From NCBI GenBank assembly GCA_025996895.1, contig BNTW01000046.1, forward strand, positions 1 to 23,446: DNA of 23,446 bases, read 5' to 3'. The notes under the pieces are model-generated. The model saw only the letters and a program-made list of their open reading frames with translations, did not search any database and had not been told where the DNA came from. Position 1 is the stretch's first letter, and every line of letters begins with the position of its first letter. A program made the position numbers and the translations under genes. This document shows, piece after piece, positions 1 to 8,059 of the stretch. Origin of the DNA: Bacteroidia bacterium (GTDB lineage: Bacteria > Bacteroidota > Bacteroidia > Bacteroidales > Azobacteroidaceae).

Positions 1-775
1 GGACGACGACGGAAACGAATTAATCCTTCCCAAAACCGAACAAATTCCGGGCGATTTCTTCCGTAAAAACGAAAGCCGGCGCGCAGTGGTTGTGAAAGTT
101 GATAATCAAAATAATAATCCGAAAATTGTTCTTTCACGCACCTCTAACTTGTTTATGCAACGCCTGTTTGAATTGGAAGTGCCTGAAATTCACGACGGAT
201 TGATTGTTATCAAACGCATTGCCCGCATTCCGGGCGAACGCGCCAAAGTGGCTGTAGAATCCTACGATGACCGTATCGACCCGGTAGGTGCTTGCGTAGG
301 AATGAAAGGTGCGCGTATTCACGGTATTGTTCGCGAACTCTGCAACGAAAACATTGACGTTATCAATTATACTTCCAACCTTTCGCTATTCATTCAGCGT
401 GCATTAAGTCCTGCCAAAATATCTTCTATCAAAATTCGGGAAGACGAAAAAAAAGCGGAAGTGTATTTACGTCCCGAAGAAGTGTCGTTGGCTATCGGGA
501 AAGGCGGTTTGAACATCAAGTTGGCCAGTATGCTAACCGAATACACCATCGATGTGTTCCGTGATGTGGATATTGACGGCGAAGACATCTATTTGGACGA
601 ATTCTCCGACGAAATCGAAACATGGGTAATCGAGGCTTTGAAAAATATCGGTTGTTATACAGCTAAAAACGTTCTGGCAATGAATCGGGACGAACTCATA
701 GAAAAGGCGGATTTGGAAGAAACTACCATAGATGAAGTACTGGAAGTTCTTAAAACCGAGTTTGAAGAAGAATAA
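1..775 (+). CDS. nusA: Transcription termination/antitermination factor NusA (3' part)
   Basis: The reading frame is open from base 2 with no start in the window, so about 257 C-terminal residues are present and the N-terminal RNA-polymerase-binding domain lies upstream. The visible part begins inside the S1 domain, then carries the highly conserved KH1 segment (RIDPVGACVGMKGARI) and a KH2 segment with AIGKGGLNIKLASML, followed by a short acidic helical tail ending in FEEE. NusA binds RNA polymerase and nascent RNA and modulates pausing, termination and antitermination. The E. coli-type acidic repeats are largely absent, leaving one short helical region, which is normal for Bacteroidota. The stop lies 20 bases before infB, so the two are surely co-transcribed; the nusA-infB order is widely conserved. 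Identification is certain; only the 5' end is missing. Confidence 0.97.
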   Translation, partial: DDDGNELILPKTEQIPGDFFRKNESRRAVVVKVDNQNNNPKIVLSRTSNLFMQRLFELEVPEIHDGLIVIKRIARIPGERAKVAVESYDDRIDPVGACVGMKGARIHGIVRELCNENIDVINYTSNLSLFIQRALSPAKISSIKIREDEKKAEVYLRPEEVSLAIGKGGLNIKLASMLTEYTIDVFRDVDIDGEDIYLDEFSDEIETWVIEALKNIGCYTAKNVLAMNRDELIEKADLEETTIDEVLEVLKTEFEEE

Positions 776-795
776 TGGCCACTTAAAAAACAGAT

Positions 796-3660
796 ATGTC
801 TATTAGATTAAATAAGGTAATACGAAATTTGAATGTAGGTATCCCGACGGTAGTCGATTTCCTGCAAAAAAAGGGTTTTCCGACGGCGGCCGACCCTAAT
901 GCGAAAATTGAAGACGACGCTTACGAGCTTCTTGTCAAAGAATTTAGTACTGACAAGAGTTTGAAACTCGAATCGGAAAAAATCAGTTTGGAACGTCACC
1001 ATAAGGAGAAAAAAGAAACCGTGGCTGTGGAAGGTTACGAAAAACCCAAAGAAATAAAAACCGAAATTCCCGAAGAAATTAAACCCAAAGTGATTGTCAA
1101 AGGAAAGTTGGATTTGGACGCTTTGGATAAAAAACCAGTCGTTCCGGAGCCGGTCAAAGAAAAAGAAATCGAAATCGAACAGCCCGAAACGAAAACGGAA
1201 GAAGTGGTCGAGGAAGACGATCTTTCGCAGGAATTGGAAGAAGAAATCGAAACAATTGAAAGCGAAGAAGCCTTTTTAGAAGATTCGGACGATTTGGATG
1301 AAGAAGACGAAGACAGCGAAGATGAAATCGAAGAAGAAGAAGAGGATACGGAAGAGGAAGAAGAAAATATAGCGGAAAAACCTTCTGCTGTTTTTCGTTT
1401 ATCCAAAACACCGACCGTACAAGGGCCTAATATTATCGGAAAAATAGACTTATCGACCATTAATCAATCGACTCGCCCAAAGAAAAAATCAAAGGAACAA
1501 AAGAAAAAAGAACGGGCGGATAAAGAGAAAAAGGCGGCTTTAGAGGCGCAACTCAAAAAAACAGCGCAGGAAGAAGCAAAAAAGAATAAACAAGAAAAAT
1601 TACCGGTGACTGCTCAAAAAGTGGAAGCGGATAAAGATAAAAAGAAAAAACGCGAACGAATTAAACGCGAACGGATTGACATAGAAAAAGGTGTCCCGTT
1701 GGGCAAAAGTGGTGATCTTTCTCAATTGAAACTGCGCAAACCATCAGCCAGAAACGAAGTGAGCGAAGAAGATGTGCAAAAGCAAATTAAGGAAACGCTT
1801 GCACGCCTGACCAATAAGGGGCAAAAGAAATCGGCCAAATACCGCAAGGAAAAACGTGACGCGGTTTCGCTACGCCAAAGCGAACAGCACAAAATAGAAA
1901 TGCAGGGCAACAAAACCATTAAGATCACGGAATTTGTAACTGCAAACGATTTAGCCAACATGATGAATGTTCCGGTTGTGCAGATCATTTCTACCTGTAT
2001 GGCCATCGGCATTATGGTTTCGATTAATCAACGTTTGGATGCGGAAACGATCAATATCGTGGCTGATGAATTTGGTTTTAAAACTGAATATGTGAGTGCG
2101 GAAGTAGTGGAAGCCATTACGGAAGAAGTAGATAAAGACGAAGATTTAGTTCCTCGTCCGCCGATTGTTACCGTTATGGGGCACGTGGATCATGGTAAAA
2201 CGTCATTGCTCGACAGTATCCGCAACACTAATGTGATTGCCGGTGAAGCCGGTGGAATTACGCAACACATCGGTGCGTATAATGTCGAATTGGTTGACGG
2301 ACGGAAAATTACGTTTTTGGATACACCGGGGCACGAAGCCTTTACCGCCATGCGTGCGCGCGGTGCGAGTGTAACCGACATCGCGATTATTATCGTGGCT
2401 GCAGACGACAATGTGATGCCTCAAACTATCGAGGCCATCAACCACGCAGCAGCAGCGGGCGTTCCTATCGTATTCGCTATCAACAAAATAGACAAGCCGG
2501 GAGCAAATACCGAAAAGATAAAAGAGACGTTGGCCGGAATGAATTATCTGGTCGAAGATTGGGGAGGCAAATACCAATCGCAGGATATTTCGGCGAAAAA
2601 AGGCATCGGTATTCAAGAATTATTGGAAAAAGTATTGCTCGAAGCCGATATATTGGAATTGAAAGCCAATCCGAAACGACATGCTGTTGGCTCAGTGATT
2701 GAATCTTCATTAGATAAAGGACGCGGATACGTGGCTACGATGTTGGTGCAAAACGGTACACTCAAAATGGGCGATATTGTTTTGGCCGGAACGCATTTTG
2801 GCCGTATCAAAGCAATGTTCAACGAACGAAATCAGCGCATTACAGAAGCCGGTCCTTCCGAGCCGGTGCTTATTCTCGGTTTGAACGGCGCACCGCAAGC
2901 CGGCGACATCATTCACGTGATGGAAACCGAACAGGAAGCGCGTGAAATCGCTACCAAACGCGAACAACTGCAACGCGAACAGGGTTTGCGCACGCAACGC
3001 CTGCTGACGCTTGACGACATTGGTCGCCGGATTGCTATCGGCAATTTCCAACAGTTGAATGTCATCGTGAAGGGCGACGTAGATGGATCGATAGAAGCAT
3101 TGTCGGACTCGTTAATCCGCTTATCTACCGAACAAATCCAAGTCAATGTTATTCACAAAGGCGTCGGACAAATATCCGAATCCGATGTTATTCTGGCTGC
3201 TGCCTCCGATGCGATTATTATCGGCTTCCAAGTACGTCCTTCACAATCGGCTCGCAAATTAGCCGAAAAAGAAGGAGTCGATATTCGCTTGTATTCTATC
3301 ATATACAACGCGATTGAAGAAGTGAAAGCGGCTATGGAAGGCATGTTATCTCCCGAAATCAAAGAAGAAATTACCGCGAATGTGGAAATCCGCGAAGTAT
3401 TCAAAATCACGAAAGTCGGTTCGGTAGCGGGTTGTATGGTGCGGGAAGGAAAAATCAAGCGCGGAAACAAAATACGTCTTATCCGCGATGGTATCGTGAT
3501 TTATACCGGCGAACTCGGCTCGTTGAAACGTTTCAAAGATGACGTGAAGGAAGTATCGCAAGGCTACGAATGCGGTCTGAACATTCACAATTTCAACGAC
3601 ATCAAAGTAGGTGATATTGTCGAAGCATTTGAAGAGGTGGAAGTAAAACAAACGTTGTGA
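796..3660 (+). CDS. infB: Translation initiation factor IF-2
   Basis: A 954-residue GTPase that delivers fMet-tRNA to the 30S subunit and promotes subunit joining. Domain order: an N-terminal IF2_N-like helical domain (about 1-55), a long charged linker with a strongly acidic block (about 137-193) followed by lysine-rich stretches, a second IF2_N-like domain (about 375-435), the GTPase domain with G1 GHVDHGKT (462-469), G3 DTPGHEAF (509-516), G4 NKID (563-566) and G5 SAKK (599-602), then domains II, III and the C-terminal fMet-tRNA-binding beta-barrel. All nucleotide-binding motifs are intact. Length is typical for Bacteroidota. The ATG at 796 gives the canonical N-terminus ([13 protein letters not shown]). 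It lies in an operon between nusA and cvpA; its stop overlaps the cvpA start. Confidence 0.98.
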   Translation: MSIRLNKVIRNLNVGIPTVVDFLQKKGFPTAADPNAKIEDDAYELLVKEFSTDKSLKLESEKISLERHHKEKKETVAVEGYEKPKEIKTEIPEEIKPKVIVKGKLDLDALDKKPVVPEPVKEKEIEIEQPETKTEEVVEEDDLSQELEEEIETIESEEAFLEDSDDLDEEDEDSEDEIEEEEEDTEEEEENIAEKPSAVFRLSKTPTVQGPNIIGKIDLSTINQSTRPKKKSKEQKKKERADKEKKAALEAQLKKTAQEEAKKNKQEKLPVTAQKVEADKDKKKKRERIKRERIDIEKGVPLGKSGDLSQLKLRKPSARNEVSEEDVQKQIKETLARLTNKGQKKSAKYRKEKRDAVSLRQSEQHKIEMQGNKTIKITEFVTANDLANMMNVPVVQIISTCMAIGIMVSINQRLDAETINIVADEFGFKTEYVSAEVVEAITEEVDKDEDLVPRPPIVTVMGHVDHGKTSLLDSIRNTNVIAGEAGGITQHIGAYNVELVDGRKITFLDTPGHEAFTAMRARGASVTDIAIIIVAADDNVMPQTIEAINHAAAAGVPIVFAINKIDKPGANTEKIKETLAGMNYLVEDWGGKYQSQDISAKKGIGIQELLEKVLLEADILELKANPKRHAVGSVIESSLDKGRGYVATMLVQNGTLKMGDIVLAGTHFGRIKAMFNERNQRITEAGPSEPVLILGLNGAPQAGDIIHVMETEQEAREIATKREQLQREQGLRTQRLLTLDDIGRRIAIGNFQQLNVIVKGDVDGSIEALSDSLIRLSTEQIQVNVIHKGVGQISESDVILAAASDAIIIGFQVRPSQSARKLAEKEGVDIRLYSIIYNAIEEVKAAMEGMLSPEIKEEITANVEIREVFKITKVGSVAGCMVREGKIKRGNKIRLIRDGIVIYTGELGSLKRFKDDVKEVSQGYECGLNIHNFNDIKVGDIVEAFEEVEVKQTL

Positions 3661-4160
3661 GTTGTTGGTTAGACATCGTTATTGTCATTTGCGTGGCTTT
3701 CGGTTTAATCAAAGGCCTGCGCGACGGTTTCGTTAAACAATTAATGTCATTTATCGCTTTAGTAGCAGCTATTTTCTTTGCAGGAAAGATAGCCGTTCCT
3801 TTTCGGAGTTTCGTATTACATTTCCTCACCGGCAATGACGTTTCCATTCAAATAGTGAGCGGACTGTGTTATTTATTATCCTTTATATTAATTATTCTGC
3901 TCATCACACTTTTAGGAAAATTAGTCTGTTTAGCCATTAAACTAACCCCTGCCCGACCGTTGGATATTCTGTTGGGCAGTTTCTTCGGTATGTCTATCTG
4001 GATTTTATCTTTAAGCATTTTATTTAATCTGTTTTCCGCCTTCGACGTCAATGGTACGATTATTTCCAAAAATACGCAAGCCAAATCCATTTTCTACGAA
4101 CGAGTTAAAAAAGTTGTCCCAACGATTTATCCGATTATGCGGAATTATTTTAAGAAGTAA
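3657..4160 (+). CDS. cvpA: CvpA family integral membrane protein
   Basis: A 167-residue hydrophobic protein with about four membrane segments (roughly residues 5-20, 28-47, 65-90 and 103-125). It has the CvpA-family N-terminal pattern: [20 protein letters not shown] followed by a conserved glycine-rich helix, and an [12 protein letters not shown] motif before the last helix. E. coli CvpA was named for colicin V production, but its general role is not settled; links to envelope stress have been proposed. The start is a GTG at 3657 that overlaps the infB stop (GTGA), which implies translational coupling. In many Bacteroidota cvpA follows infB, often before the suf genes; here it ends the operon and a riboswitch-led gene comes next. 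Family assignment is firm, function is not. Confidence 0.88.
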   Translation: MSCWLDIVIVICVAFGLIKGLRDGFVKQLMSFIALVAAIFFAGKIAVPFRSFVLHFLTGNDVSIQIVSGLCYLLSFILIILLITLLGKLVCLAIKLTPARPLDILLGSFFGMSIWILSLSILFNLFSAFDVNGTIISKNTQAKSIFYERVKKVVPTIYPIMRNYFKK

Positions 4161-4171
4161 AATTTTATACT

Positions 4172-4179
4172 TACCTTTG
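4172..4179 (+). promoter_or_regulatory. Bacteroidota -7 box (TACCTTTG) of the TPP riboswitch transcript
   Basis: TACCTTTG matches the Bacteroidota housekeeping -7 consensus TAnnTTTG and is followed by C as at most other sites in this window. It ends 5 bases before the first base of the riboswitch P1 stem, so transcription probably begins right at the aptamer. No good -33 TTTG is visible at the usual distance. Confidence 0.75.
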
Positions 4180-4184
4180 CACCG

Positions 4185-4259
4185 TCTTTAGGGGTGCCGC
4201 AAGGGCTGAGATTATACCCTTTGAACCTGACCCGGATAATACCGGCGGAGGAACAAAGA
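4185..4259 (+). promoter_or_regulatory. TPP (thiamin pyrophosphate) riboswitch aptamer, THI element
   Basis: The segment contains the conserved TPP aptamer core almost letter for letter: GGGGTGCC, then GGCTGAGATTATACCC, then TTTGAACCTGA, then CCGGATAATACCGGCGGAGG. The closing P1 helix is visible as TCTTT (4185-4189) pairing with AAAGA (4255-4259). It binds thiamin pyrophosphate and normally turns expression off when TPP is plentiful. It sits about 140 bases upstream of a TonB-dependent receptor gene, which it should control. I see no convincing intrinsic terminator between aptamer and start codon, so the expression platform is unclear and could be translational. Confidence 0.97.
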
Positions 4260-4284
4260 TGATTTGAAAATGACCGGACAATTT

Positions 4285-4386
4285 ATTCGTAATTTTTAAT
4301 TCGTAATTTCTCAAAATTCCCCTTTTTTGTTGAACTTGATTTTGCTTTACGACGAAATTTAAAATCGTAAATCCAAAATCGTAAAT
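4285..4386 (+). repeat. A/T-rich short direct repeats in the TonB receptor leader
   Basis: Two copies of ATTCGTAATTT (4285-4295 and 4299-4309) and two copies of AAAATCGTAAAT (4361-4372 and 4375-4386) lie between the riboswitch and the start codon. They are non-coding. Similar A/T-rich short repeats occur in intergenic DNA of many Bacteroidales; a regulatory role is not shown. Confidence 0.6.
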
Positions 4387-4399
4387 TATTTTTTATACA

Positions 4400-6640
4400 A
4401 TGAAAAAGGTTTTTTCATGTCTTTTGGCAGCTTGCATGCCGTTCAGTGTTCTTTTTGCGGAAAAAATCGAGGGCGACACCACAAATGTACGGTCGCTTCA
4501 AGAAGTAGAGGTGGTTTCGGTACGGGCGAACAGCAAAACGCCGGTGGCTTATTCTAACATGAATAAACGCGAAATAGCCGATTTTAACTTCGGACAGGAT
4601 ATTCCGTTTCTACTTACTCTAACTCAATCTGTCATAGTGACTTCCGACGCCGGAACAGGTATCGGCTACACCGGATTTCGCGTGCGCGGGACGGACGCCA
4701 ACCGTATCAACATCACCACCAACGGTATTCCGTTGAACGACAGCGAATCGCACGGCGTGTTTTGGGTGAATATGCCCGATTTTGCTTCGTCGTTGCAGGA
4801 TTTGCAAATTCAGCGGGGTGTGGGAACTTCGACCAACGGTGCAGGTGCGTTCGGCGCGAGCATCAACATGAAAACAGAAAATATTTCTTTGCAGTCCTAC
4901 GGAGAATTTGACGGTAGCTATGGCTCGTTCAATACCGCCAAAGCAACTTTCAAGCTTGGAAGCGGATTGATTAACAATCATTGGGCATTCGACGCACGCC
5001 TCTCGTCCATCACTTCCGACGGATTTATTGACCGCGCAAGTGTCGACTTGAAGTCATATTTTGCGCAAGGCGCGTATATCAACGATAAAACGATAGTGAA
5101 ATTCATTACTTTCGGCGGAAAAGAAAAGACCTACCACGCTTGGGACGGTGTGCCGGACTACATTCTGGGCGAAGGAAACCGCACTTACAATCCGAGCGGA
5201 TACAGGGGCGACGACGAAAACGGAAATCCGCTATATTACAAAAATCAAACGGACAATTACGAGCAAACACACTATCAATTAAGCCTTTTGCAACAACTGA
5301 CACCTCATTTAAATTTGAATGCGGCTTTGCATTACACCAAAGGGAAAGGTTATTATGAGGAATACAAAACAAGAAAAAAATATATCGAATACGATTTGGA
5401 TACGCTTTTTGCGGGCAACGATACGATTACAAAAAGTGATTTAGTCCGCCGGAAATATTTGGACAACGATTTTTATGGTGGTATTTTTTCTTTAGATTAT
5501 AAAAAAGAAAAATGGGATGTTTCGCTTGGCGGCGGCGCAAATTATTACGACGGAAATCATTTCGGAAAAGTAATTTGGATGAAAGATTATGCATTTGATC
5601 CGAATTTTGCACCTGACTACGAATATTATCGCAGTACCGGAAAGAAAACAGACGCGAACATTTATTTAAAAGCAAACTATCAATTACTGAATAATTTGAA
5701 TATTTACGGCGATGTGCAATACCGCTATATTGATTATAAAATCAAAGGTAAAAATGATGTTTGGGATTGGAATATCGGTGAAATGCAAAACCTCAATGTA
5801 GCCGAAAATTTCAATTTTTTCAATCCCAAAGCCGGATTATTTTACCAACTGAATAAAGAAAATACGCTATACGGCTCTGTGGCTGTCGCTCATCGCGAAC
5901 CTAACCGCAACAACTACACCGACGCGGGACTGAACGAAATACCGAAAGCCGAACGTTTGCTTGACTACGAACTCGGCTATAAATTTCAAAACCGGACGTT
6001 CTCGGCAGGCGCAAACCTGTATTATATGCAATACAAAGACCAATTGGTGCTGACCGGAAAAGTGAATGAAATCGGCGAGCCGCTGACCAGTAACGTGCCG
6101 GACAGCTACCGTGCGGGCGTGGAACTGATGTTTGGCGCGAAAATCACTTCCTGGCTTTCGTGGAACGGAAATCTTACGTTGAGCGAGAATAAAATCAAAA
6201 ATTATACGGAATATGTTTTAGTCGATGACGGCAATTCGCCTCAAAAAGAAGAATATTACGGTAATTCGCCTATCGCCTATTCGCCGAATGTGGTCGCAAA
6301 CAACTTGTTTTCATTCCATTACAAAGGTTTTCGGGCAAACTTACAATCGTCGTATGTGAGCAAACAATATTTGGATAATACGGGAAACAATGACCGCAGT
6401 ATCGACGCTTATTTCGTAAATAATTTGATTTTAGGTTATACGTTCAAACCGCAGGGATTGAAGGAATTGTCCGTCAATTTGCAGGTCAATAATCTTTTTA
6501 ACGAAAAATACGAAACCAACGGCTGGGTGTGGGCGGCTTACTACACCAACGAAGCGGGCGGGCTTGACCCTTATGTGGAAAAAAGTTACTTCCCACAGGC
6601 AGGAACGAACATTTTGGCGAATATCGTATTAAAATTTTAG
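4400..6640 (+). CDS. TonB-dependent outer-membrane receptor, probable thiamin (or precursor) importer
   Basis: A 746-residue outer-membrane protein. It has a signal peptide (about residues 1-20, cleavage after VLFA), then a TonB-box-like segment (LQEVEVVSVRA, about 33-43), the plug domain (about 45-155, with GFRVRGTDANRINITTNGIP and the GVGTSTNGAGAFGASIN end motif), and a 22-strand-type beta-barrel ending in an aromatic residue (NIVLKF). There is no N-terminal carboxypeptidase-like domain and no SusD partner next door, so it is a simple siderophore/vitamin-type receptor rather than a SusC. Substrate assignment rests on context: the TPP riboswitch directly upstream. TPP-controlled TonB receptors in Bacteroidota have been predicted to import thiamin. 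No PnuT-type inner-membrane transporter or thiamin kinase follows. Family is certain; substrate is inferred. Confidence 0.93.
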   Translation: MKKVFSCLLAACMPFSVLFAEKIEGDTTNVRSLQEVEVVSVRANSKTPVAYSNMNKREIADFNFGQDIPFLLTLTQSVIVTSDAGTGIGYTGFRVRGTDANRINITTNGIPLNDSESHGVFWVNMPDFASSLQDLQIQRGVGTSTNGAGAFGASINMKTENISLQSYGEFDGSYGSFNTAKATFKLGSGLINNHWAFDARLSSITSDGFIDRASVDLKSYFAQGAYINDKTIVKFITFGGKEKTYHAWDGVPDYILGEGNRTYNPSGYRGDDENGNPLYYKNQTDNYEQTHYQLSLLQQLTPHLNLNAALHYTKGKGYYEEYKTRKKYIEYDLDTLFAGNDTITKSDLVRRKYLDNDFYGGIFSLDYKKEKWDVSLGGGANYYDGNHFGKVIWMKDYAFDPNFAPDYEYYRSTGKKTDANIYLKANYQLLNNLNIYGDVQYRYIDYKIKGKNDVWDWNIGEMQNLNVAENFNFFNPKAGLFYQLNKENTLYGSVAVAHREPNRNNYTDAGLNEIPKAERLLDYELGYKFQNRTFSAGANLYYMQYKDQLVLTGKVNEIGEPLTSNVPDSYRAGVELMFGAKITSWLSWNGNLTLSENKIKNYTEYVLVDDGNSPQKEEYYGNSPIAYSPNVVANNLFSFHYKGFRANLQSSYVSKQYLDNTGNNDRSIDAYFVNNLILGYTFKPQGLKELSVNLQVNNLFNEKYETNGWVWAAYYTNEAGGLDPYVEKSYFPQAGTNILANIVLKF

Positions 6641-6641
6641 T

Positions 6642-6649
6642 TACCTTTG
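6642..6649 (+). promoter_or_regulatory. -7 box (TACCTTTG) for the MFS transporter gene
   Basis: TACCTTTGC starts right after the TonB receptor stop and 22 bases before the MFS start codon. It matches the -7 consensus, so the transporter probably has its own promoter and need not depend on the riboswitch. No well-spaced -33 element is evident. Confidence 0.6.
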
Positions 6650-6670
6650 CGCCTTATTTATTGAAAGATA

Positions 6671-7885
6671 ATGAAGGCAAAAAGTACAAACGAAATTACC
6701 CGTACGGCTAATAATACGGCTTTTACCGTGTTGTTGGCCGTCAGTTTTATGCACCTGTCCAACGACACCTTGCAGTCGCTCATTCCGGCAATTTATCCGT
6801 TGGTAAAAAAATCGCTCGACCTGAATTTTTCGCAAATCGGATTGATTACCTTGGTTTTTCAGCTGGCTTCTTCGTTGTTTCAGCCGGTAATCGGTTATTA
6901 CACAGATAAAAAGCCACAACCCTACTCTCTTCCGGTTGGGATGTTTTTCTCGCTCTGCGGTGTGATTTTGCTTTCGTTCGCACACACCTTTTCCATGGTT
7001 TTGATAGCTGTCGCACTCACCGGCGTCGGCTCATCGGTCTTGCATCCGGAGGCTTCGCGCTTGGCCTATATGGCTTCCGGCGGAAAAAGAGGCTTGGCGC
7101 AGTCCATTTTTCAGGTCGGCGGTAACTTCGGAAGTTCGTTAGGACCGTTGCTGGCGGCTCTGCTGATAGCCCCTTACGGACAGTCGAATCTGATTTGGTT
7201 TGCCTTGCTGGCTTTGCTGACTATTCTGTTGATGTTGCGCGTAAGTCGTTGGTACAAAAACAATTTATATCTGTTAAAACCTATTGAAAAACCTCAAACA
7301 AGCAAAAGTGCCGTTCCGCTTTCCAGAAATAAAATTATGTTCGCGCTGGTGATTTTGCTGGTACTGATTTTTTCCAAATACATTTATTTAACAAGTATTT
7401 CGAGTTATTACACGTTTTATCTTATACACAAATTTGGGGTGAGTATTCAGCATTCACAATATTTTCTGTTTTTGTATTTGTTTGCAGCAGCAGCAGGTAC
7501 ATTATTGGGCGGCCCTATCGGCGACCGTATCGGACGAAAATATGTTATCTGGATTTCTATTTTAGGCGTTGCCCCATTCACCCTGGCTATGCCCCATTTA
7601 GACTTGTTTTGGACGTGCATTTTCAGCATTTTTATCGGATTTATCCTATCGTCTGCGTTTTCTGCCATCCTCGTGTATGCGCAAGAATTGATGCCGGGTA
7701 AGGTCGGTTTGATTGCCGGCCTGTTTTTCGGCTTTGCATTCGGCGTGGCAGGTATCGGTTCTGCTTTTTTGGGACGGTTGGCCGACAGTACGAGTATCGA
7801 ACACGTCTATCTGATTTGTTCTTTCCTTCCGCTCATCGGCTTGATTACTGCTTTTCTGCCAAATATTAAGAATAAAAAAGTTTGA
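6671..7885 (+). CDS. MFS transporter, fosmidomycin resistance (Fsr) type
   Basis: A 404-residue inner-membrane protein with about 12 hydrophobic helices in two halves separated by a charged loop near residues 190-218. The N-terminal half carries the Fsr-like signature SFMHLSNDTLQSLIPAIYP and LGLITLVFQLASSLFQPVIG-like sequence (here QIGLITLVFQLASSLFQPVI), the loop motif GYYTDKKPQPYSLPVG, and GVGSSVLHPEASRLAYMASG. The second half has GPIGDRIGRKYVIW, a typical MFS motif A. E. coli Fsr exports the DXR inhibitor fosmidomycin; the natural substrate of most relatives is unknown. It lies 30 bases after the TPP-controlled receptor with its own -7 box, so a role in thiamin or isoprenoid precursor traffic is possible but unproven. 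Confidence 0.87.
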   Translation: MKAKSTNEITRTANNTAFTVLLAVSFMHLSNDTLQSLIPAIYPLVKKSLDLNFSQIGLITLVFQLASSLFQPVIGYYTDKKPQPYSLPVGMFFSLCGVILLSFAHTFSMVLIAVALTGVGSSVLHPEASRLAYMASGGKRGLAQSIFQVGGNFGSSLGPLLAALLIAPYGQSNLIWFALLALLTILLMLRVSRWYKNNLYLLKPIEKPQTSKSAVPLSRNKIMFALVILLVLIFSKYIYLTSISSYYTFYLIHKFGVSIQHSQYFLFLYLFAAAAGTLLGGPIGDRIGRKYVIWISILGVAPFTLAMPHLDLFWTCIFSIFIGFILSSAFSAILVYAQELMPGKVGLIAGLFFGFAFGVAGIGSAFLGRLADSTSIEHVYLICSFLPLIGLITAFLPNIKNKKV

Positions 7886-7913
7886 AAATATGTTATATAA
7901 TATGTTTTTTTAT

Positions 7914-7944
7914 TTGGTGGAACGCAAAAAATACCCCATCTTTG
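7914..7944 (+). promoter_or_regulatory. Promoter-like -33/-7 pair in front of a candidate small RNA
   Basis: TTTG near 7913-7916 is followed, after 20 bases, by CATCTTTG (7937-7944) and then C. Apart from the first base this matches the -33/-7 consensus with normal spacing. No gene starts downstream on this strand; the only feature is the terminator at 8006-8036. Confidence 0.45.
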
Positions 7945-7950
7945 CACCCG

Positions 7951-8036
7951 ATAACCTAAAACAATCTTTTTGCCTTAAGACTAATGCCTATTAAAAACTA
8001 AATAAAAAGGGCCCTGTGAAGAGGCCCTTTTATTTA
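7951..8036 (+). ncRNA. Candidate small intergenic RNA (promoter to terminator, no ORF)
   Basis: Between the promoter-like site ending at 7944 and the strong terminator hairpin at 8006-8030 lies about 85 bases with no credible reading frame; the only ATG opens a 5-codon frame at 7984. A promoter followed shortly by a terminator is the layout of an intergenic small RNA. The sequence does not resemble a known RNA family that I recognise. It could equally be a chance promoter match in the spacer after the MFS gene. The start is an estimate from the -7 box. Confidence 0.3.
8006..8036. terminator. Bidirectional intrinsic terminator between the MFS gene and etfBA
   Basis: AAAGGGCC (8006-8013) pairs with GGCCCTTT (8023-8030) around a 9-base loop. 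T-rich sequence follows on the plus strand and A-rich sequence precedes it (T-rich for minus-strand transcripts). It sits between convergent genes, so it probably ends both the MFS/small-RNA transcripts and the etfBA operon. Confidence 0.85.
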
Positions 8037-8059
8037 TTGTTAATTTGTCGAATTTTATT

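Noticed and set aside
1035..1460. Serine-rich 141-codon minus-strand frame
   Set aside because: It is the antisense of the Glu/Asp codons in the infB acidic linker.
4260..4399. Intrinsic terminator as TPP riboswitch expression platform
   Set aside because: A T-run occurs at 4323-4328 but no stable stem precedes it, so I do not call a terminator there.
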